Shown in pieces: positions 41,392-48,930 of a DNA stretch of 64,000 nucleotides (positions are counted from its first letter, which is position 1; each line of letters opens with the position of its first letter). A program made the translations under genes and the position numbers. The stretch spans positions 447,580-511,579 of the forward strand of contig JADKIL010000001.1 of NCBI GenBank assembly GCA_016721315.1. The letters are read 5' to 3'. The notes under the pieces are model-generated. The model worked only from the letters and a program-made list of their open reading frames with translations, had not been told where the DNA came from and did not search any database. Source of the DNA: Candidatus Villigracilis vicinus (lineage in GTDB: Bacteria > Chloroflexota > Anaerolineae > Anaerolineales > Villigracilaceae).

Positions 41392-42291
41392 CCTGTTGAT
41401 CGTGGGCGCAATTCCCGCCAGATCTGAGACGTCTGCAAAGGCGTCTCTTTTTGTTTTATCTCCAAATAATAGTAAGGGTACTTGTGCGGCGGTGTGTTTG
41501 CGTGTGCCGAGGTCTTCCATGTTGCCATGGTCGGAAGTGAGCAATATGAGACCGTCTTCGTTTTGCCAGTTGGCAAGCAACCCTTTCAAGACGCCGTCGA
41601 ATGTCTCCAGTTGTCTTACGGCCCAGGGCATGTCCTGTTTGTGACCAGCATAATCGCTTGCCCAATATTCAAAAAAGGAGAAATCATAATGGCGGGCAAG
41701 GCTGCCAAGGTTGACTCCAGCATTTTCCGGGTCAAAGATCGGCGCATCAGGGAAGCCAAGAAAGTCGCGCCAGCCTTCGCCGGTGAAGTCTGCCGAGAGG
41801 GCGGTTCCGGCGAAATAATCTTTTTCAGTAAAGAGCGGGATGCCTGCATTGGTTAATGCGAGCGGTATGGAGGAGTACAGACGCTTGCCCGAGTCGATGC
41901 CGTCGAAGTAACGTGGGGGATAAGCGTTGAGCAAGGCGGCTTTTCTGCCAGCATTCACCGTGCTGGAGAAGATAGTTTGCCCGTTGAGATATTGCGCCAC
42001 TTCAGGGTTGGGTTTTGGTCCATAGTGATAGCCAAGTTCTGCGGGAATATTGATGCCTGTGAGGAGCACAGCCTGCCCGGTTGCCGATTGTGGCAAACCT
42101 TTAACGCCGAGGTTGGGGTCAATCGCCTTGAGACTGATCGTTTCCCCTTCAAATGGCGCAGCGGATCTGGTCATCTTTTTGCCGCCGAGCAATGATTCTA
42201 AAAGCGGCATGTTTGCACGAAGAAACGGGTTTGTTTCAGGGTTGTCTTCACCCAGCCCGATACCGTCGAGAAATAGAAAGAGAATTTTCAT
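41380..42291 (-). CDS. Alkaline-phosphatase-superfamily metalloenzyme
   Basis: A 303-residue protein of the superfamily that includes phosphoglycerate mutase and phosphopentomutase. The first metal ligand is in FLFLDGIGLG near residue 9, the candidate Thr nucleophile in LPQSATGQAVLLTG near residue 70, and the distal ligands in LLTSDHGNMED and KHTAAQVPLLLFG. The short length lacks the big inserted domain of iPGM. The substrate is unknown; phosphatase or mutase activity is possible. It is convergent with the HEAT gene and heads away from a methyltransferase. Confidence 0.82.
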   Translation of the reverse strand: MKILFLFLDGIGLGEDNPETNPFLRANMPLLESLLGGKKMTRSAAPFEGETISLKAIDPNLGVKGLPQSATGQAVLLTGINIPAELGYHYGPKPNPEVAQYLNGQTIFSSTVNAGRKAALLNAYPPRYFDGIDSGKRLYSSIPLALTNAGIPLFTEKDYFAGTALSADFTGEGWRDFLGFPDAPIFDPENAGVNLGSLARHYDFSFFEYWASDYAGHKQDMPWAVRQLETFDGVLKGLLANWQNEDGLILLTSDHGNMEDLGTRKHTAAQVPLLLFGDKTKRDAFADVSDLAGIAPTINRLLL

Positions 42292-42347
42292 AGGGGAGTT
42301 TCACACATCATAGTCTATAGGTCGTGATGCGTGATATGGGAAAAGCC

Positions 42348-42923
42348 TTACGAGCCAGCCTGCCACAAAAACCATGCCGAGGGGCGTTCACGTTTATCCC
42401 AGCCATCTTTGCGGGAGACGAGGGTCAGTCCATGGTGTTGGATCAGGTCCAGGTCTGAATCGGCAAGCCCAGGCGCGGCAGGATCGGCGGCAGGTTTGAA
42501 GAATCCGTAGAGCAGCCAAAATCCACCTGGGGCGAGGATTCGGGTGAGTTGGGTAAGGTAATCCGCTTTTTGTTCGATACCGTGAAAACAACCAAGGTCA
42601 AGCGCAAGATCAAAGGGCGGCGAGACATTCTTCATTTCGGTGGCGTCATCAATAAAGGCGGCGGCTTGAACACCTGCTTTTTTGATCTTTTGTTTTGCGA
42701 GGTTCACGGCGCGAGGGGCGAAGTCGAAGCCCTGGGTTTGCCAGCCTGCATTTGCAAGAGTGATGATATTGGTTCCGGTGCCGCAGCCGATATCGAGGGC
42801 TCGCCCAGCGGGGTGAGCTGCCATAAAGTCATATAACTCGGGCGGTGTGATGCCGCTATCCCAAGGGGTGCTGCCAAATAAATAGGAGATGTCGAAACGC
42901 AGCCGACGGAGGAGTTTACTCAT
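42348..42923 (-). CDS. Class I SAM-dependent methyltransferase
   Basis: A 191-residue methyltransferase. I start at ATG 42923 (MSKLLRRLRFDISYLFG); the longer start at 43094 reads through the thioredoxin-like gene in another frame. The SAM motif is ALDIGCGTGTNIITLANAGW, with acidic loop QGFDFAPRAVNLAKQK and motif IV LALDLGCFHG. The start overlaps the stop of the thioredoxin-like gene by eight bases, so the two are translationally coupled. The family includes thiopurine- and tellurite-type methyltransferases (TehB-like), which would suit a redox neighbour, but this is inference. Confidence 0.82.
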   Translation of the reverse strand: MSKLLRRLRFDISYLFGSTPWDSGITPPELYDFMAAHPAGRALDIGCGTGTNIITLANAGWQTQGFDFAPRAVNLAKQKIKKAGVQAAAFIDDATEMKNVSPPFDLALDLGCFHGIEQKADYLTQLTRILAPGGFWLLYGFFKPAADPAAPGLADSDLDLIQHHGLTLVSRKDGWDKRERPSAWFLWQAGS

Positions 42924-43404
42924 TTGCGAGGGTGTCACGCACGCGCTGGGGGTCAAATTCTCCGACCATGCGCCAGACTTCGCTGCCTTGCGCATCGAAG
43001 TAAATAAAAGTGGGGGTGAATTCAAAACCATATACAGGCGCGAGTTCCATGCCGATGGTTTCTTGAATATTGAGGCGAATGAAATGGATCTCATCGCCGA
43101 TTTCCTGTTCGAGCTCGTCCACGACGGGCTTTATCGATACGCAGCGTATTCAGTAGGGAGATTGGAATTCGAGCAGGACGGGTTTGCCAGCCCCGATCAT
43201 TGCCTGCACTTCTTTGGCATCATCCATTAACAGGGTTTGGCGCGGGTGCAGGATCGTCCAAGCAATGACCAGTCCCAAAACGATCACACCAAAGGCTAGA
43301 TAGTCGTTCCATTTGGGTTTATTGGAGAGCAGAATGACCCCGGCGACCAGCGCAAAGCCTGCCGCAATGAAAACAAAAGAATAAAGGGCAAAAAGAGCGC
43401 TCAT
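42916..43404 (-). CDS. Membrane-anchored thioredoxin-like protein with in-frame TGA at the first active-site Cys (candidate selenoprotein)
   Basis: A 162-codon frame if TGA 43150-43152 is read through. The N-terminus MSALFALYSFVFIAAGFALV starts two membrane helices. A thioredoxin fold follows: KPVLLEFQSPY, TGA, IRC, VSIKPVVDELEQEIGD, and the cis-Pro loop FEFTPTFIYFD. The stop codon falls exactly at the first Cys of a CxxC motif, leaving UxxC if decoded as selenocysteine. Both sides are in the same frame with no indel, and the downstream part has no proper start of its own. Just after the TGA are hairpins that fit a loose bacterial SECIS pattern. The alternative is a TGC/TGT to TGA substitution by mutation or sequencing error. 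The gene is upstream of, and coupled to, a methyltransferase. Confidence 0.7.
43113..43149 (-). promoter_or_regulatory. Candidate bacterial SECIS region downstream of the in-frame TGA
   Basis: In the mRNA the TGA is followed directly by AUACG, CUG, CGUAU (43149-43137). Then, 20 nt after the TGA, comes a stem GC, C, CGUC with loop GUG and GACG, A, GC (43129-43113, one C-A mismatch). The apical loop starts with G, about 27 nt from the TGA. That spacing and loop agree with the loose bacterial SECIS consensus; the fold was drawn by eye. Confidence 0.4.
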
Positions 43405-43460
43405 TTATCGCACCGTTTGATAGTCCACAATGTCATGATTAATGGGTGACGCTCCACACT

Positions 43461-43489
43461 TTGACAATTCATTTGAGTTCTTTTACAAT
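43461..43489 (+). promoter_or_regulatory. Sigma70 promoter of the EF-G-like gene
   Basis: TTGACA (43461-43466) and TACAAT (43484-43489) are separated by exactly 17 bp, a near-consensus housekeeping promoter. The start site would be near 43496, about 40 bases before the coding start. Confidence 0.85.
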
Positions 43490-43534
43490 CGTGTAACCTG
43501 CTTTACATCCTAATAGACAGGAAGGTTATTTACG

Positions 43535-45616
43535 ATGAAAGAGTATACCACCGAGTTTATTCGCAATATTGCGTTGGTTTCACACGGGGGTGCAGGCAAG
43601 ACAATGCTTGCAGAATCATTTTTGCATGTAACGGGGGCGACGACCCGCCTTGGCAAGGTAGAGGATGGGACATCAGCATCGGATTACGATGACGAAGAGC
43701 ACAGAAGAAAAATTTCAATCTATACGAGCGTGATCCCGGTTGAACACAAGAATTACAAAATAAATTTTCTTGATGCGCCAGGCTACACTGATTTTGTAGG
43801 CGAGATGGTTTCCGCCTTGAGTGTGGCTGATGGCGCAATTATTTTAGTAGATGCTGTTGCGGGCATTGAAGTCGGCACTGAACTTGCCTGGCGTTATTGT
43901 GATCAGTTTAATTTGCCGCGCTTTATCGTTATCAACAAGATGGATCGCGAAAACGCGGACTTTGAAAAAGTCTACGCTCAGGTCGAAGAATTCATCAAAC
44001 TTCATGACAAACGCGCAATCAAGGTGCATTTGCCTATTGGTCAGAAGCACGATTTCAAGGGTGTGGTCGATATTATCGGCATGAAGTCCTATTTGGGCGA
44101 CGGCAAAACAACAGGAGATATTCCTGCTGAGCTCAAAGAAGAAGCAGAGAAAGCTCACTTTACGATGGTGGAAGCCGCAGCCGAGGGCGAAGATGAATTG
44201 ATGGAGAAATACCTCGAGAACGGCTCTCTCTCAGACGAGGAGATGGTGCGCGGTCTTGAAGATGTGGTCTACGCCGGACAGTTTGTTCCGATTTTCTGTG
44301 CGGCAGGTGGACATGAAGTGGGAACGATCGCCCTGCTTAATGACATCATTGACTTGATGCCTTCCCCGATCAATGCTGTGAAGCGCACAGCTCAGGGGAA
44401 AGGCGGTACAGAAGAACTAAAACCCTCCAACGAGTCTCCACTGGCGGCGTATGTTTGGAAGACCACCGCTGATCCGTTCGTCGGCAAGATGACTTATTTC
44501 CGTGTGTTTTCCGGTTCCCTTCAAGCAGATGCGCATGTGTGGAATCAGCCCAAAGGCGCAGATGAGCGCATGTCGAGTTTGCACTTCCAGCGCGGCAAGG
44601 AAATGCTGCCTGCCAAAGTTGTTCATGCCGGGGATATTGCCGTTGTTTCGAAGTTGACAGTGACCTCTACGGGCGACACCTTTTGCGACAAGGGTCATCC
44701 TTTAACCATTGAAAAGCCTGCTTATCCGGCGGCGTTGTATCGTGTGGCTATTGCTCCCAAGACCCAGGCGGATGCCGCAAAGATATCTACAGTTCTATCC
44801 CGCCTGAGCGAAGAAGATATGACGCTCGTTTGGCAGAATGACCCTGCCACTCACGAGACCGTTTTGCAGGGCATGGGTGACCAGCATATTGATGTGGCAG
44901 TCCATCGTGCCCAGGCAAAATTCCAGGTGGGTATCGTGACCCATGAACCAAAGGTTCCTTATCGTGAGGGTATTACCAAGAAAGCAGCTGCCCAATACCG
45001 CCATAAGAAACAATCGGGCGGTGCGGGGCAGTTCGGCGAAGTTCATCTGCGGATTGAGCCGTATATGGAAGGTGACTTCGATTTTCAGGATGCATTGGTG
45101 GGTATGAACCTATCCCGTTCCTATCTGCCTCCAATTGAAAAGAGCATCCGAGCCACGATGGAAAGAGGCGCGTTTGCCGGTTACCCGATGAGCAATGTGC
45201 GTGTGATCGTTTATGATGGCAAGGAACACGAAGTAGACTCAAAGCCGATGGCGTTCGAAATTGCCGGGCGTGAAGCCTTCAAACTTGCAGTGCATGATGC
45301 GGGTCCCGTTTTGTTCGAGCCGATCATGACGGTACGTGTCACCTGCCCGGATGCGAACATGGGCGATGTGATGAGTGACCTTAATACCCGTCGTGGACGT
45401 GTACAAGGCACCGAAACCGAGCGCGGCAACACCACCATCATTGCGCATGTGCCGATGGCAGAAATGTTGAAATACACCACGCAGGTCCGCTCGATCACTG
45501 GTGGACGCGGTTACTTCAGCATGGAATTCGATCATTACGACACAGTGCCATCTCATATTGCGGGTCCGATCATCGAAGCGCATAAGAAGGAAATGGAAGC
45601 AAAGAAGGAAGAGTAG
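43535..45616 (+). CDS. Elongation factor G-like GTPase (EF-G paralogue)
   Basis: A translational GTPase of 693 residues. G1 is SHGGAGKTML at residues 17-26, rather than the AHIDAGKTT of canonical EF-G. G3 is DAPGYTDF and G4 NKMDREN. The beta-barrel, domain IV (REGITKKAAAQYRHKKQSGG) and EF-G C-terminal domain (VMSDLNTRRGRVQG) are complete. The G1 form is typical of the FusA2/EF-G-like group, whose members can have lost classic translocation activity. AGGAAGG precedes the ATG, and a strong promoter drives it as a single gene. Confidence 0.92.
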   Translation: MKEYTTEFIRNIALVSHGGAGKTMLAESFLHVTGATTRLGKVEDGTSASDYDDEEHRRKISIYTSVIPVEHKNYKINFLDAPGYTDFVGEMVSALSVADGAIILVDAVAGIEVGTELAWRYCDQFNLPRFIVINKMDRENADFEKVYAQVEEFIKLHDKRAIKVHLPIGQKHDFKGVVDIIGMKSYLGDGKTTGDIPAELKEEAEKAHFTMVEAAAEGEDELMEKYLENGSLSDEEMVRGLEDVVYAGQFVPIFCAAGGHEVGTIALLNDIIDLMPSPINAVKRTAQGKGGTEELKPSNESPLAAYVWKTTADPFVGKMTYFRVFSGSLQADAHVWNQPKGADERMSSLHFQRGKEMLPAKVVHAGDIAVVSKLTVTSTGDTFCDKGHPLTIEKPAYPAALYRVAIAPKTQADAAKISTVLSRLSEEDMTLVWQNDPATHETVLQGMGDQHIDVAVHRAQAKFQVGIVTHEPKVPYREGITKKAAAQYRHKKQSGGAGQFGEVHLRIEPYMEGDFDFQDALVGMNLSRSYLPPIEKSIRATMERGAFAGYPMSNVRVIVYDGKEHEVDSKPMAFEIAGREAFKLAVHDAGPVLFEPIMTVRVTCPDANMGDVMSDLNTRRGRVQGTETERGNTTIIAHVPMAEMLKYTTQVRSITGGRGYFSMEFDHYDTVPSHIAGPIIEAHKKEMEAKKEE

Positions 45617-45620
45617 TTTT

Positions 45621-45646
45621 AGTGAACAGTGATTAGTAATCAGTAA
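45621..45646. repeat. Dispersed short repeat (ACTGATTACC type), intergenic
   Basis: GTGAACAGTGATTAGTAATC followed by AGT belongs to the same family as the copies inside hemW (8611) and pdhC (36655). Confidence 0.6.
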
Positions 45647-45679
45647 AAAGCCCCGAGCCATTCAAGTTCGGGGCTTTTT
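45645..45679 (+). terminator. Terminator after the EF-G-like gene
   Basis: A 12-bp perfect stem (45645-45656 with 45668-45679), GC-rich core, 11-nt loop and T5 tail. Confidence 0.94.
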
Positions 45680-45696
45680 GAATTAAAATTCAAATC

Positions 45697-45975
45697 ATGC
45701 CGACTGTGAAATTCCCCGCCTTGATGAAATATTATGTAGATAACCAGAGTGAGTTTCCTGTGATTGGCAATACTGTTTCTGAATTATTGGAGAACATTCT
45801 TGTGCGTTATCCTGCACTTAAGCCGCACTTATATGATGCAAAAGGCGACCTCCGCCGCCATTTCAATATTTTCGTGAACGGCGTCCATGTGCGGGACCTG
45901 AACGGAATGGAAACACCTTTAAAAGAGGAAGACAAGGTCATTTTAATGGCTTCTGCGGCTGGGGGCGGCTATTAA
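45697..45975 (+). CDS. ThiS/MoaD-like sulfur-carrier protein ending in GGGY
   Basis: A 92-residue ubiquitin-fold protein. The start MPTVKFPALMKYYV and the C-terminal half (FNIFVNGVHVRDLNGMETPL, then DKVILMASAAGGGY) match MoaD/ThiS and CysO-type carriers. The active form needs a C-terminal Gly-Gly; here an extra Tyr follows three Gly, so trimming would be required. A JAMM peptidase gene lies 1.2 kb downstream and could do this, as QbsD does for QbsE in thioquinolobactin synthesis. The gene is separated from the downstream cysteine genes by a promoter and leader RNA. No ribosome-binding site is obvious. Confidence 0.85.
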   Translation: MPTVKFPALMKYYVDNQSEFPVIGNTVSELLENILVRYPALKPHLYDAKGDLRRHFNIFVNGVHVRDLNGMETPLKEEDKVILMASAAGGGY

Positions 45976-45992
45976 TTGGGAGAGATTTGATA

Positions 45993-46020
45993 TTGACAAA
46001 ATCGGTAAGATTCATAAAAT
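45993..46020 (+). promoter_or_regulatory. Sigma70 promoter of the cysteine cluster
   Basis: TTGACA (45993-45998) and TAAAAT (46015-46020) are 16 bp apart. Transcription from about 46027 would give a leader of about 220 nt before the cysteine synthase start. Confidence 0.78.
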
Positions 46021-46070
46021 AGGCGCAATCTATGTATAAAACCATGAAACCTTTTGAATCTTGCTTGTGT

Positions 46071-46199
46071 CTGTCGCGGGGCTCGTAACTACCGCCTGAG
46101 ATAGACACTCCTTCCGCAGTCAACGGAATTAGACGGTAGAACGACCCCCGCTTGCGAATATTTCTAAAATCGCATGTGGCGTTTGTTCGCCGTCTTTTT
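46071..46199 (+). ncRNA. Structured leader RNA with terminator, riboswitch-like, upstream of cysM
   Basis: Nested perfect helices: GCGGGG (46076-46081) with CCCCGC (46146-46151); TCGT (46083-46086) with ACGA (46141-46144); CTACCG (46089-46094) with CGGTAG (46134-46139); and an inner TTCCG/CGGAA hairpin (46112-46128). A further hairpin, TGCGA/TCGCA (46153-46174), is followed by a short stem (46176-46193) and T5 (46195-46199), like an attenuator. The RNA lies between a good promoter and the cysteine synthase gene. No known riboswitch or T-box consensus was recognised. Expected ligand class, by context only: a sulfur metabolite. Confidence 0.6.
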
Positions 46200-46249
46200 G
46201 TTTGTCCGTTGACTGTTTTTATTTTAATGAACTAGAAGAGAGAAGAGAA

Positions 46250-47200
46250 ATGACCTTACTAGACTTACGATTAACTGAGTCGAATACGATTCCATTGGAT
46301 AGCCTTGCCTATCATGTTGGCAATACGCCCCTTCTTCCGCTTCACCGTGTGACCTCGAGTCTGTCGCCGCGGGTACGGGTTTTTGCCAAAGCTGAATGGT
46401 TCAACCCTGGCGGCTCGGTCAAGGACCGCCCTGCACTGAACATCATCCAGAATGGCATCATTAATGGCTATTTGGATGGCGGTAAACGCCTGTTGGATTC
46501 AACATCTGGCAATATGGGGATCTCGTATGCGACCTTTGGCGCAGCGTTGGGAATCCCGATCACGCTGGCGGTGCCTGCTAGTGCCAGCACGGAACGCATC
46601 TCCATTCTCAAAGCTCTGGGCGCGGAGTTGGTGTTGACTGATCCGCTTGAAGGCTCGGATGGGGCGATCCTCAAGGCGCGTGAGATGGCAGAGGAAAATC
46701 CTGATACATATTGGTATGCGAATCAATATAACAACGACGCGAACTGGCAGGCGCATTACGTCAGCACGGGACCAGAGATCGTGCGCCAAACGAATGGGCA
46801 GGTGACGCATTTCATTGCCGGGTTGGGCACTTCGGGTACATTCACAGGCACAAGCCGATATTTGAATGAACAATTGCCGCATGTGAAAACGCTCGCCTTT
46901 CAGCCGGATGCTCCCTTCCATGGGTTGGAAGGACTCAAGCACATGCCTAGTGCGATCAAGCCCGGGATCTACGATGAGGCACTCGCGGGCACTCCGCTTG
47001 AGATTAAGACAGAAGCGGCGCACGAGATGGTGATTCGGCTTGCACGCGAGGAAGGCCTGTTCGTGGGGATCTCATCCGCAGCGGCAGTTGTGGCTGCGCT
47101 TCGAGTCGCAAGTGAATTGGAAGAAGGCGTGGTCGTGACGGTCTTGCCGGATGCTGGGTATAAATATTTGAGCGATAAATCTCTTTGGGAGCGAGCGTAG
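46250..47200 (+). CDS. Cysteine synthase family protein (CysM-like)
   Basis: A PLP enzyme of 316 residues. ATG 46250 has GAGAGAAGAG upstream and is preferred over the start at 46202, which lies just after the attenuator. The cofactor Lys is in FNPGGSVKDRPAL near residue 49, the Asn loop in DSTSGNMGISYA, and the glycine-rich phosphate loop in GLGTSGTFTGTSRYL. Its neighbours (JAMM peptidase, ThiS-like carriers, MoeB-rhodanese) match the mycobacterial CysM-CysO-Mec system, in which the enzyme uses a protein thiocarboxylate and O-phosphoserine instead of free sulfide. The substrate is inferred from that context. Confidence 0.9.
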   Translation: MTLLDLRLTESNTIPLDSLAYHVGNTPLLPLHRVTSSLSPRVRVFAKAEWFNPGGSVKDRPALNIIQNGIINGYLDGGKRLLDSTSGNMGISYATFGAALGIPITLAVPASASTERISILKALGAELVLTDPLEGSDGAILKAREMAEENPDTYWYANQYNNDANWQAHYVSTGPEIVRQTNGQVTHFIAGLGTSGTFTGTSRYLNEQLPHVKTLAFQPDAPFHGLEGLKHMPSAIKPGIYDEALAGTPLEIKTEAAHEMVIRLAREEGLFVGISSAAAVVAALRVASELEEGVVVTVLPDAGYKYLSDKSLWERA

Positions 47201-47203
47201 ATA

Positions 47204-47617
47204 ATGAGTTTGAAAATAACGAACGAGTTAATTGAAAGAATTAATAAACATATCGAAGCGGCATACCCGGGGGAGGGGGCTGGGTTTTTGCTCGGCACGG
47301 ATGGCGATGTGAACGAGGTGCTGCCATTGGATAATGCACGCGAAGAAGAGGCACGGCATAACCGTTTTCTTCTTACGCCTGAAGATTACCTGAAGGCGGA
47401 GATGAAGGCAATGGAGTTGGGCGTGGACTTGATCGGTGTTTTCCACTCGCACCCTGATTGTCCGAATGTGCCTTCTGAATATGACCGCGAATGGGCGCAG
47501 CCGTATTTCTCTTACATTATTTCGCGGGTCGATCAAGGCAAGACCGTCAGCCATCGTTCGTGGAGACTGCTGGAAGACCGTTCAAAATATGACGAAGAAG
47601 AAATCGAAATTCAGTAA
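47204..47617 (+). CDS. JAMM/MPN metallopeptidase (Mec-like)
   Basis: A 137-residue zinc isopeptidase-type protein. The JAMM motif is complete: catalytic Glu near the start in YPGEGAGFLLG, and FHSHPDCPNVPSEYD with the His-x-His and Asp ligands. It starts 3 bases after the synthase gene. In the mycobacterial system Mec releases cysteine from the cysteinylated carrier CysO. Here it could do the same and also remove the extra Tyr from the GGGY-ending carrier. Both roles are inferred. Confidence 0.9.
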   Translation: MSLKITNELIERINKHIEAAYPGEGAGFLLGTDGDVNEVLPLDNAREEEARHNRFLLTPEDYLKAEMKAMELGVDLIGVFHSHPDCPNVPSEYDREWAQPYFSYIISRVDQGKTVSHRSWRLLEDRSKYDEEEIEIQ

Positions 47618-47637
47618 AAAAGAGGAGAAACTTTAAC

Positions 47638-47874
47638 ATGGAAGTGATCAAGGAAGACCAACTGTTGGATTGCACAGGCTTGCTTTGCCCGATGCCGATC
47701 GTGAAGACGAAGAAAGCCATGAACGATCTTCAAGCCGGACAGATCTTGAAGATGATCGCCACGGATGCCGGTTCTCCGCCAGATATTGCGGCTTGGAGCC
47801 GTCAGACCGGGAATGAGTTGCTGCTTTCCACAGAAGAAAGTGGAAAGTTCGTTTTCTTTTTGAAGAAAGCCTAA
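47638..47874 (+). CDS. TusA-like sulfurtransferase
   Basis: A 78-residue sulfur-relay protein. The active Cys lies in LDCTGLLCPMPIVKTKKAM, the CPxP signature of TusA/SirA proteins. GAGGAG precedes the ATG. It carries persulfide sulfur between proteins; in this cluster it probably links cellular persulfide to the rhodanese domain or the DsrE-like protein next to it. Confidence 0.92.
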   Translation: MEVIKEDQLLDCTGLLCPMPIVKTKKAMNDLQAGQILKMIATDAGSPPDIAAWSRQTGNELLLSTEESGKFVFFLKKA

Positions 47875-47884
47875 GGAGATAGAC

Positions 47885-48409
47885 ATGTCTAAATCTGACC
47901 CGAATGCACCGAAGAGACTGGCACTGATCGCCAGCAAAGGTACTCTTGATTGGGCGTACCCGCCATTCATCTTATCCACTGCGGCTGCTGCCATGGGCTG
48001 GGAAGTTGGCATTTTCTTTACTTTCTACGGGCTGACCCTGCTCAAACCTGAACTTACAGCGGCTGTATCTCCGTTGGGCAACCCTGCCATGCCCATGAAA
48101 ATGCCGTTCGGTTCTGAAAATTTTCAGAACATTTCCTGGCCCATGCCAAACCTTTTGATGGCGAACGTGCCCGGTTTTGAAAGCCTTGCAACCAATTTGA
48201 TGAAACAGACTTTCAAGAATAAAGGCGTGGCTTCGATCGAGGAACTGCGGGATATGGCAGTGGAAATGGATGTGCGCCTGATCGGCTGCCAGATGACGAT
48301 GGATGTATTTGGCTTCAAGAAGGAAGAATTCATTCCCCAGGCAGAGATCGGCGGTGCGGCTACTTTCCTTGAATATGCCGCAGACGCGGATGTACAATTG
48401 TTTATATAA
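47885..48409 (+). CDS. DsrE/DsrF/DrsH-like family protein
   Basis: A 174-residue protein of the DsrE-like superfamily, usually a partner of TusA in sulfur transfer. The start region KRLALIASKGTLDWAYPPFI matches the DsrE-like peroxiredoxin family, and a conserved Cys is seen in RLIGCQMTMDVFGF. It follows tusA by 10 bases with AAGGAG before the ATG. A dispersed palindromic repeat lies directly after it. Confidence 0.87.
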   Translation: MSKSDPNAPKRLALIASKGTLDWAYPPFILSTAAAAMGWEVGIFFTFYGLTLLKPELTAAVSPLGNPAMPMKMPFGSENFQNISWPMPNLLMANVPGFESLATNLMKQTFKNKGVASIEELRDMAVEMDVRLIGCQMTMDVFGFKKEEFIPQAEIGGAATFLEYAADADVQLFI

Positions 48410-48417
48410 GATCTTTA

Positions 48418-48480
48418 ACCACAAAGGAACAAAGGCTCACGAAGGAAAAACCTTTGTGTTCCTTTGTGAGCCTTTGTGGT
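48418..48480. repeat. Palindromic ACCACAAAGG-type repeat
   Basis: ACCACAAAGG at 48418-48427 and its complement at 48471-48480 frame internal copies of CAAAGG and CCTTTG. The same type recurs at 50279-50327. It resembles common dispersed repeats of draft genomes. Confidence 0.75.
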
Positions 48481-48517
48481 AAATAAAACAACGAAACGAG
48501 AGAGAAAAAAAGAATCC

Positions 48518-48790
48518 ATGACAACCTTGAGAATCCCCACCCCTTTGCGCACGTACACCAGCGGGAAAAGCGAAGTGAACGTGAGCGGCGCGAAAATTTC
48601 TGAAGCGCTGGCAGATCTGACGACCCAGTACCCCGCTATTAAGCCGCATTTGTTCAACGAAAATGGCGAACTGCGCCCGTTCGTGAATTTGTTCGTCGGC
48701 GAGCACAATATCAAAGACTTGCAGGGCGTGGATACACCCATCAAGGATGGCGATAAAGTGATGCTGATCCCGTCGATTGCGGGCGGGTAG
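48518..48790 (+). CDS. ThiS/MoaD-like sulfur-carrier protein ending in GG
   Basis: A 90-residue carrier with start MTTLRIPTPLRTYT at 48518 and a C-terminal tail IPSIAGG, ready for adenylation and thiocarboxylation without trimming. NLFVGEHNIKDLQGVDTPI matches the CysO-type family. GAGAGAAAAAAAG lies upstream. It is the closest carrier gene to the MoeB-rhodanese gene (141 bases), so it is probably its main substrate. It is clearly related to the carrier at 45697 (shared pattern YPAIKPHLFN versus YPALKPHLYD). Confidence 0.92.
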   Translation: MTTLRIPTPLRTYTSGKSEVNVSGAKISEALADLTTQYPAIKPHLFNENGELRPFVNLFVGEHNIKDLQGVDTPIKDGDKVMLIPSIAGG

Positions 48791-48796
48791 AGACAT

Positions 48797-48918
48797 CTGT
48801 CATTGCGAGGGCGATGCTCTTTCGCCCGACACTTGCGCCGTACGCCAGTGCGGTGAGCAATCTCCTAACTAATTTGAAGATTGCTTCGTCGGGCAAAGAA
48901 CGCCCTCCTCGCAATGAC
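48797..48918. repeat. GTCATTGCGAG-type dispersed repeat
   Basis: GTCATTGCGAG (48797-48807) and its complement (48908-48918) frame an internal GAAGATTGCTTCGTCGGGCA. The same outer words occur at 50134-50224 and partly at 61540. The right edge runs into the GAGGAG that serves as the ribosome-binding site of the MoeB gene. Confidence 0.85.
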
Positions 48919-48930
48919 GAGGAGATTGAC

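Noticed and set aside
42924..43094. 57-residue N-terminal extension of the methyltransferase
   Set aside because: It is an alternative frame of the thioredoxin-like gene with no methyltransferase similarity.
46071..46160. TPP riboswitch, suggested by CTGAGA in the cysteine-cluster leader
   Set aside because: Only the six-base CTGAGA word fits. The rest of the conserved TPP core and its spacing are missing, and the helices arrange differently.
46071..46199. T-box leader for cysteine tRNA
   Set aside because: The T-box sequence (GGTGGNACCGCG type) and a specifier stem could not be found.
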